A DNA stretch of 64,000 bases from JASHPR01 sp963842355. Its GTDB lineage: Bacteria; Actinomycetota; Actinomycetes; Streptosporangiales; Streptosporangiaceae. The stretch's first letter is position 1; the number at the start of each line of letters is the position of its first letter. The notes beneath the pieces are model-generated. The model made no database searches. It was not told where the DNA came from and saw nothing but the letters and a program-made list of their open reading frames with translations. Of this stretch, positions 60,422 to 64,000 are shown piece after piece. The stretch is taken from contig CAWJGC010000004.1 of NCBI GenBank assembly GCA_963842355.1, positions 1,550,001-1,614,000 on the forward strand, in the 5' to 3' direction. Made by a program: the position numbers and the translations under genes.

Positions 60422-61550
60422 CCGCGTCCGCGGCCCGCGACGCCGGCCCGGGGAGCACGCCGCCCCCCGGCAGGTGGTGGTGATCGGCACCGGGCTGATC
60501 GGCACCTCGGTGGCCCTGGCCCTGCGCGATCGGGGCGCCAGCGTCTGGCTGGCGGACTCCGATCCGTCGGCGGCCAGGCTGGCCGCCGACATCGGCGCGG
60601 GTGTCGAACTGCCCGCTGGCGGCCCGCCCGGCGGCCCGGCCGATCTGGCCGTCCTCGCCATGCCGCCCGAGGCCATCGCGCCTGCCCTCGCCGCGGCGCA
60701 GGAGCAGCGCCTGGCTCGCTGCTTTACCGACGTGGCCAGCGTGAAGGAACTGCCGCTGGCCCGGGCCCGCGAGCTCGGCTGCGATCTGGCCCACTTCGCG
60801 GGCGGGCACCCGCTGGCCGGGCGCGAGCGCTCGGGCCCGGCCGCGGCCCGGGCCGACCTGTTCCTCGGCCGTCCGTGGGCGATCTGCCCGCTGCCGGAGA
60901 CCGCGCCGGACACCGTGGCGGCCGTCGTCGACCTGGCCCGGGCCTGCGGCGCGCAGCCGGTGCTCATGTCCGCCGCCGATCACGACTGCTGGGTCGCTCT
61001 GGTCTCGCACGCGCCACACGTGGCCGCCGCGGCCATGGCCGCCCGGCTCGAGGGCGCGTCCCAGGATGCCCTGACCCTGGCCGGCCAGGGTCTCCGCGAC
61101 GTCACCAGGATCGCGGCCGGGGACACCGGCCTGTGGACGCAGATCCTGGCGGCCAACGCGGCGCACGCGGGCCAGGTACTCGCGGAACTGGCCGCCGATC
61201 TCGCCGCGGCGGCGGGCACGCTGGCCAGGATCGCCGAGGGCGACGAGGAGTCGGTCAAGGACCTGACCGGGCTACTGGAGCGCGGTGGAGCGGGGGTCGC
61301 CAGAATCCCGGGCAAGCGAGGCGGCCCCGCTCCCGCCTACGCCATCGTCAGTGTGGTCATTGGCGACCGGCCCGGCGAGCTGGCCAGGCTCTTCCAGGCC
61401 GCAGGCCACGCCGGGATCAACATCGAGGACGTGCGGATCGAGCACTCGCCGGGCCTGCCGGCGGGCGTGGCGGAGATCGCGGTCCGGCCCCAGGCCGCGG
61501 AGCGTCTCATCGAGGCGCTCGCCGCGGGCGGCTGGCCGGTTCGCCGGTAG
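60418..61550 (+). CDS. tyrA: prephenate dehydrogenase, one frame break near the 5' end
   Basis: About 377 residues if read from GTG 60418 (GTGA overlap with aroH) with one C added to the CCGCCCCCC run at ~60,461-60,467. Without that, the GTG frame ends in TGA after 21 codons and translation would have to begin at an internal GTG (60474-60480) lacking a ribosome-binding site. NAD motif VVVIGTGLIGTSVALALRDR; DVASVKELPLARARE; HFAGGHPLAGRERSG (catalytic His); a C-terminal ACT-like domain (YAIVSVVIGDRPGELARLFQ). Converts prephenate to 4-hydroxyphenylpyruvate. Confidence 0.92.
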
Positions 61551-61560
61551 CATCGCCTTC

Positions 61561-62286
61561 GTGACCAATCACCCCGGCCCGGCCGTCCCCGGCGCGGAGC
61601 ACGCAGGCCTTGTGATCGCGGTCGACGGCCCGGCCGGGTCCGGCAAGTCCACCGCGGCCCGGGGCGTCGCCCGTGCCCTGGGGCTGCGCTACCTGGACAC
61701 CGGCTCGACCTACCGGGCGCTGACCTGGTGGCTGCTCACCCGGGGCGTGGACGTCTCCGAACCGGACGCGGTGACCGGGTATCCCGGCCGGCCCGTGATC
61801 GAGGTGGGCACCGATCCCGACGCCCCGGCCATCGGCGTTGACGGCAGCGACGTGTCCGGGCCCATCCGGACCCGCGAGGTGTCCAACGCGGTCAGCGCGG
61901 TCGCCGCGATCCCGGAGGTTCGCCGCCGCCTGGTCGCCATGCAGCAGGCCATCATCGCCGATACGCTGGCGGCCGGCGCGGGGATCGTCGCCGAGGGCCG
62001 GGACATCGGGACCGTCGTGGCGCCCGACGCGCCGGTGAAGGTATACCTGACCGCCAGCGAGGCGGTCCGGGCCCGCAGGCGCACCGCCGACCTCGCTGGC
62101 GACCCAGCGGTCACGGTGGCGGTGACCCGGGCCGAGCAGGCGCGGCGGGACTCCTCCGACGCTCGGCAGATGGCCAGGGCGGCCGACGCGGTCGAGATCG
62201 ACACCACGGACCTGGGCCTGGACGAGGTCATCCGCGAGATCATCGTGCTCGCGGACGGCCGGAGGGCGGGAGTGTGGACCAGGTGA
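61561..62286 (+). CDS. cmk: cytidylate kinase
   Basis: 241 residues from GTG 61561. Phosphorylates CMP and dCMP. P-loop VIAVDGPAGSGKSTAARGVA; LGLRYLDTGSTYRALTWW (base recognition); IVAEGRDIGTVVAPDAPVKV; ARRRTADLAGD and AQRRDSSD-like lid segment (EQARRDSSDA). The gene overlaps der by four bases; cmk-der is a conserved pair. Confidence 0.96.
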   Translation: MTNHPGPAVPGAEHAGLVIAVDGPAGSGKSTAARGVARALGLRYLDTGSTYRALTWWLLTRGVDVSEPDAVTGYPGRPVIEVGTDPDAPAIGVDGSDVSGPIRTREVSNAVSAVAAIPEVRRRLVAMQQAIIADTLAAGAGIVAEGRDIGTVVAPDAPVKVYLTASEAVRARRRTADLAGDPAVTVAVTRAEQARRDSSDARQMARAADAVEIDTTDLGLDEVIREIIVLADGRRAGVWTR

Positions 62287-63719
62287 GCGCGGTCGGGCCC
62301 GGTTCGGCGGATGTCCGCGGGGAGCCCCCGGACGCCGGGGCGCTCGACGGACTCGAGGAACCCGCGCCGGTCGTGGCCGTCGTCGGCAGGCCGAACGTCG
62401 GCAAGTCGACCCTGGTGAACCGGATCCTCGGCAGCAGGCAGGCGGTCGTCGCGGACACGCCGGGGGTGACCAGGGACCGGGTCGCCTACGATGCCACCTG
62501 GCGCGGCCGCGCCTTTACGCTGCTGGATACCGGCGGGTGGGAGCCGTCCGTGGAGGGCTCGGAGTCCCTGGCGGCCCGGGTGGCCGCCCAGGCACGCGTC
62601 GCAGTGGACGCGGCCGACGCCGTCCTGTTCGTCGTGGACGCCGTGGTGGGCGTCACCGACGCCGACGCGGCCGTCGCCGCGGTGCTGCGCCGCTCGCGCA
62701 AGCCGGTCGTTCTGGCCGCCAACAAGGTCGACGACGCCCCGGGAGAGCCCGCCGCCGCCTCGCTCTGGACGCTGGGGCTCGGCCAGCCGATTCCGGTCAG
62801 CGCCTTGCACGGGCGGGGCAGCGGAGATCTCCTCGACGAGGTGCTGGCCGCGCTGCCGGCCGCGCCGGCCGAAGCGCTGCCCTCCGACGGCGGCCCGCGC
62901 CGGGTGGCGCTGCTCGGACGCCCCAACGTCGGGAAGTCGAGCCTGCTGAACAAGCTGGCCGGCCAGGAGCGGGTACTGGTCGACGCGACGGCCGGTACCA
63001 CACGTGATCCGGTGGACGAGCTCATCGAACTCGGCGGGCGTGCGTGGCGCTTCATCGACACCGCGGGGATCAGGCGGCGGGTGCGGGAGTCCCAGGGGGC
63101 CGACTACTTCGCCGCGATGCGGAGCGAGCGGGCGCTCGAGCGCGCGGAGGTCGCGGTCGTGCTGGTGGACGCCAGCGAGCCGCTGGCCGAGCAGGACCTG
63201 CGGATCGTCTCGATGGTGATCGAGGCCGGGCGCGCGCTGGTCATCGCCTACAACAAGTGGGACCTGGTCGACGCCGACCGCAGGCACTTCCTGGAGCGCG
63301 AGATCGACCGGCAGCTGCACACCGCCCGCTGGGCGCCGCGGGTGAATGTATCCGCCGCGACCGGCTGGCACACCGACCGGCTGGTCCCGGCGCTCGAGCT
63401 GGCCCTGGCGGGCTGGGAGACACGAGTGCCGACGGGCCGCCTCAACGGGTGGCTGGCCGGGCTGGTCGCGGCGACCCCGCCGCCGGTGCGCGGCGGCAGG
63501 CAGCCGAAGATCCTCTTTGCCACCCAGACCGGGATCCGGCCGCCGCATTTCGTCCTGTTCACGACCGGCTTCCTGCAGGCCGGCTACCGCAGGTTCATCG
63601 AGCGCAGGCTCCGGGAGGAATTCGGCTTCGGCGGCAGTCCGGTGCATATCTCGATGCGGCTGCGGGAGAAGCGCGCCGGATCGCCGGGCCGCCAGGCGAG
63701 GTCACGCCGGAGCGGGTAG
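62283..63719 (+). CDS. der: ribosome biogenesis GTPase Der (EngA)
   Basis: 478 residues from GTG 62283 (GTGA overlap with cmk; an in-frame GTG at 62274 is also possible). Two tandem GTPase domains: first G1 VGRPNVGKSTLVNRILG with DTGGW and NKVD; second G1 LGRPNVGKSSLLNKLAG with DTAGIRRR and NKWDLVD. The C-terminal KH-like domain (GIRPPHFVLFTTGFLQAGYR) contacts rRNA. Required for 50S subunit assembly. Confidence 0.97.
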   Translation: MSAVGPGSADVRGEPPDAGALDGLEEPAPVVAVVGRPNVGKSTLVNRILGSRQAVVADTPGVTRDRVAYDATWRGRAFTLLDTGGWEPSVEGSESLAARVAAQARVAVDAADAVLFVVDAVVGVTDADAAVAAVLRRSRKPVVLAANKVDDAPGEPAAASLWTLGLGQPIPVSALHGRGSGDLLDEVLAALPAAPAEALPSDGGPRRVALLGRPNVGKSSLLNKLAGQERVLVDATAGTTRDPVDELIELGGRAWRFIDTAGIRRRVRESQGADYFAAMRSERALERAEVAVVLVDASEPLAEQDLRIVSMVIEAGRALVIAYNKWDLVDADRRHFLEREIDRQLHTARWAPRVNVSAATGWHTDRLVPALELALAGWETRVPTGRLNGWLAGLVAATPPPVRGGRQPKILFATQTGIRPPHFVLFTTGFLQAGYRRFIERRLREEFGFGGSPVHISMRLREKRAGSPGRQARSRRSG

Positions 63720-63739
63720 CCGCGGCGCCCGCGCCACCG

Positions 63740-64000
63740 TCAGCCCGCTCGGGCCAGCCAGAACCATACCGTGGTCCCGAGCTCGTCCCGGACGTAACCC
63801 CACTGGTCGGCCAGCGTCTGCACCAGGAAGAGCCCGTGCCCGCCCGAAACGCAGCCGTGGCCCTTGACCACCGGGGAGCTCAGCTCCGAGCCCTCGTCGG
63901 TCACCTCGATCCGCGTGCCGCCACCGATCTCGATGACCGTGATCGTGACGGTCCCGCCGGGGTGGCGCGAGTTGCTGTGCAGCACCGCATTCGTGACGGT
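63740..64000 (-). CDS. RsbW-like anti-sigma/ATP-binding protein, start beyond the window
   Basis: At least 87 residues, open to the right edge. TVTNAVLHSNSRHPGG is the N-box of the GHKL ATPase fold as in actinobacterial RsbW-like proteins; IEVTDEGSELSSPVV and GGHGLFLVQTLADQWG are the G-boxes, and TTVWFWLARAG is the final strand. Such proteins bind sigma or anti-anti-sigma factors, often with kinase activity; which partner is not visible here. The gene reads towards der and is convergent with it. Confidence 0.85.
   Translation of the reverse strand, partial: TVTNAVLHSNSRHPGGTVTITVIEIGGGTRIEVTDEGSELSSPVVKGHGCVSGGHGLFLVQTLADQWGYVRDELGTTVWFWLARAG

Overview
The window is chromosomal DNA of a high-G+C actinobacterium (G+C very high by eye, probably above 70%; not computed). 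Gene content and order point to Streptosporangiales/Streptomycetales-like Actinomycetota: ileS with a T-box leader, lspA-rluD-dnaE, trpCBA-gltBD, pdtaR-polA-rpsA-coaE-uvrB, and pyrG-nudix-ald-xerD-parA-scpAB-rluB-aroH-tyrA-cmk-der. GTG and TTG starts and NTGA stop/start overlaps are common. I cannot name the genus from sequence alone. There is no rRNA, CRISPR array, insertion sequence or prophage. The one RNA gene found is tRNA-Leu(CAA).

Layout. 1-9.6 kb: ileS (minus, cut by the left edge) with a T-box riboswitch, then a DksA/TraR zinc-finger protein, lspA, rluD and dnaE. 9.6-14 kb: a DUF2254 membrane protein, an ABC-2 exporter pair and a DUF2567-like membrane protein. 14-15.6 kb: polyphosphate glucokinase and a small CxxC protein. 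15.8-23 kb: two converging units that look like an organophosphonate uptake and breakdown module (FAD oxidoreductase, phosphonatase-like hydrolase, metallophosphoesterase, four-gene ABC importer). 23-34 kb: a TIGR03085 protein, the trp cluster and glutamate synthase. 34-38.3 kb: an eroded accessory strip (tandem repeats, an internally deleted DUF559-type protein, a kinase stub, a galM tail) around an amidohydrolase, tRNA-Leu, pdtaR and a thioesterase. 38.3-49 kb: polA, rpsA, coaE, a four-gene WXG/ESX-like accessory cluster and uvrB. 49-64 kb: a lipoprotein, a HAD phosphatase, a membrane transporter, then the pyrG-to-der housekeeping block, ending in an RsbW-like ATPase cut by the right edge.

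Most of the window is core metabolism and information processing. The most interesting points are: (i) a Gly/Arg-rich in-frame insertion inside gltB that carries the same hairpin core as a three-copy 64-65 bp repeat array after xerD; (ii) two tandem arrays (28 bp after gltD, 64-65 bp after xerD) that each begin at the stop codon of the gene before them; (iii) the orphan WXG-type cluster; (iv) the phosphonate module; (v) the translational T-box.

At least eight single-base frame breaks occur in genes that should be intact, several of them essential (rpsA, gltD, xerD, tyrA, the trp membrane gene, a lipoprotein, and two in the DUF2567-like gene). Each is repaired by one base, and many lie at short G, C or A runs. 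The simplest reading is a draft or long-read assembly with residual indels, so those genes are annotated as single CDSs with the break noted.
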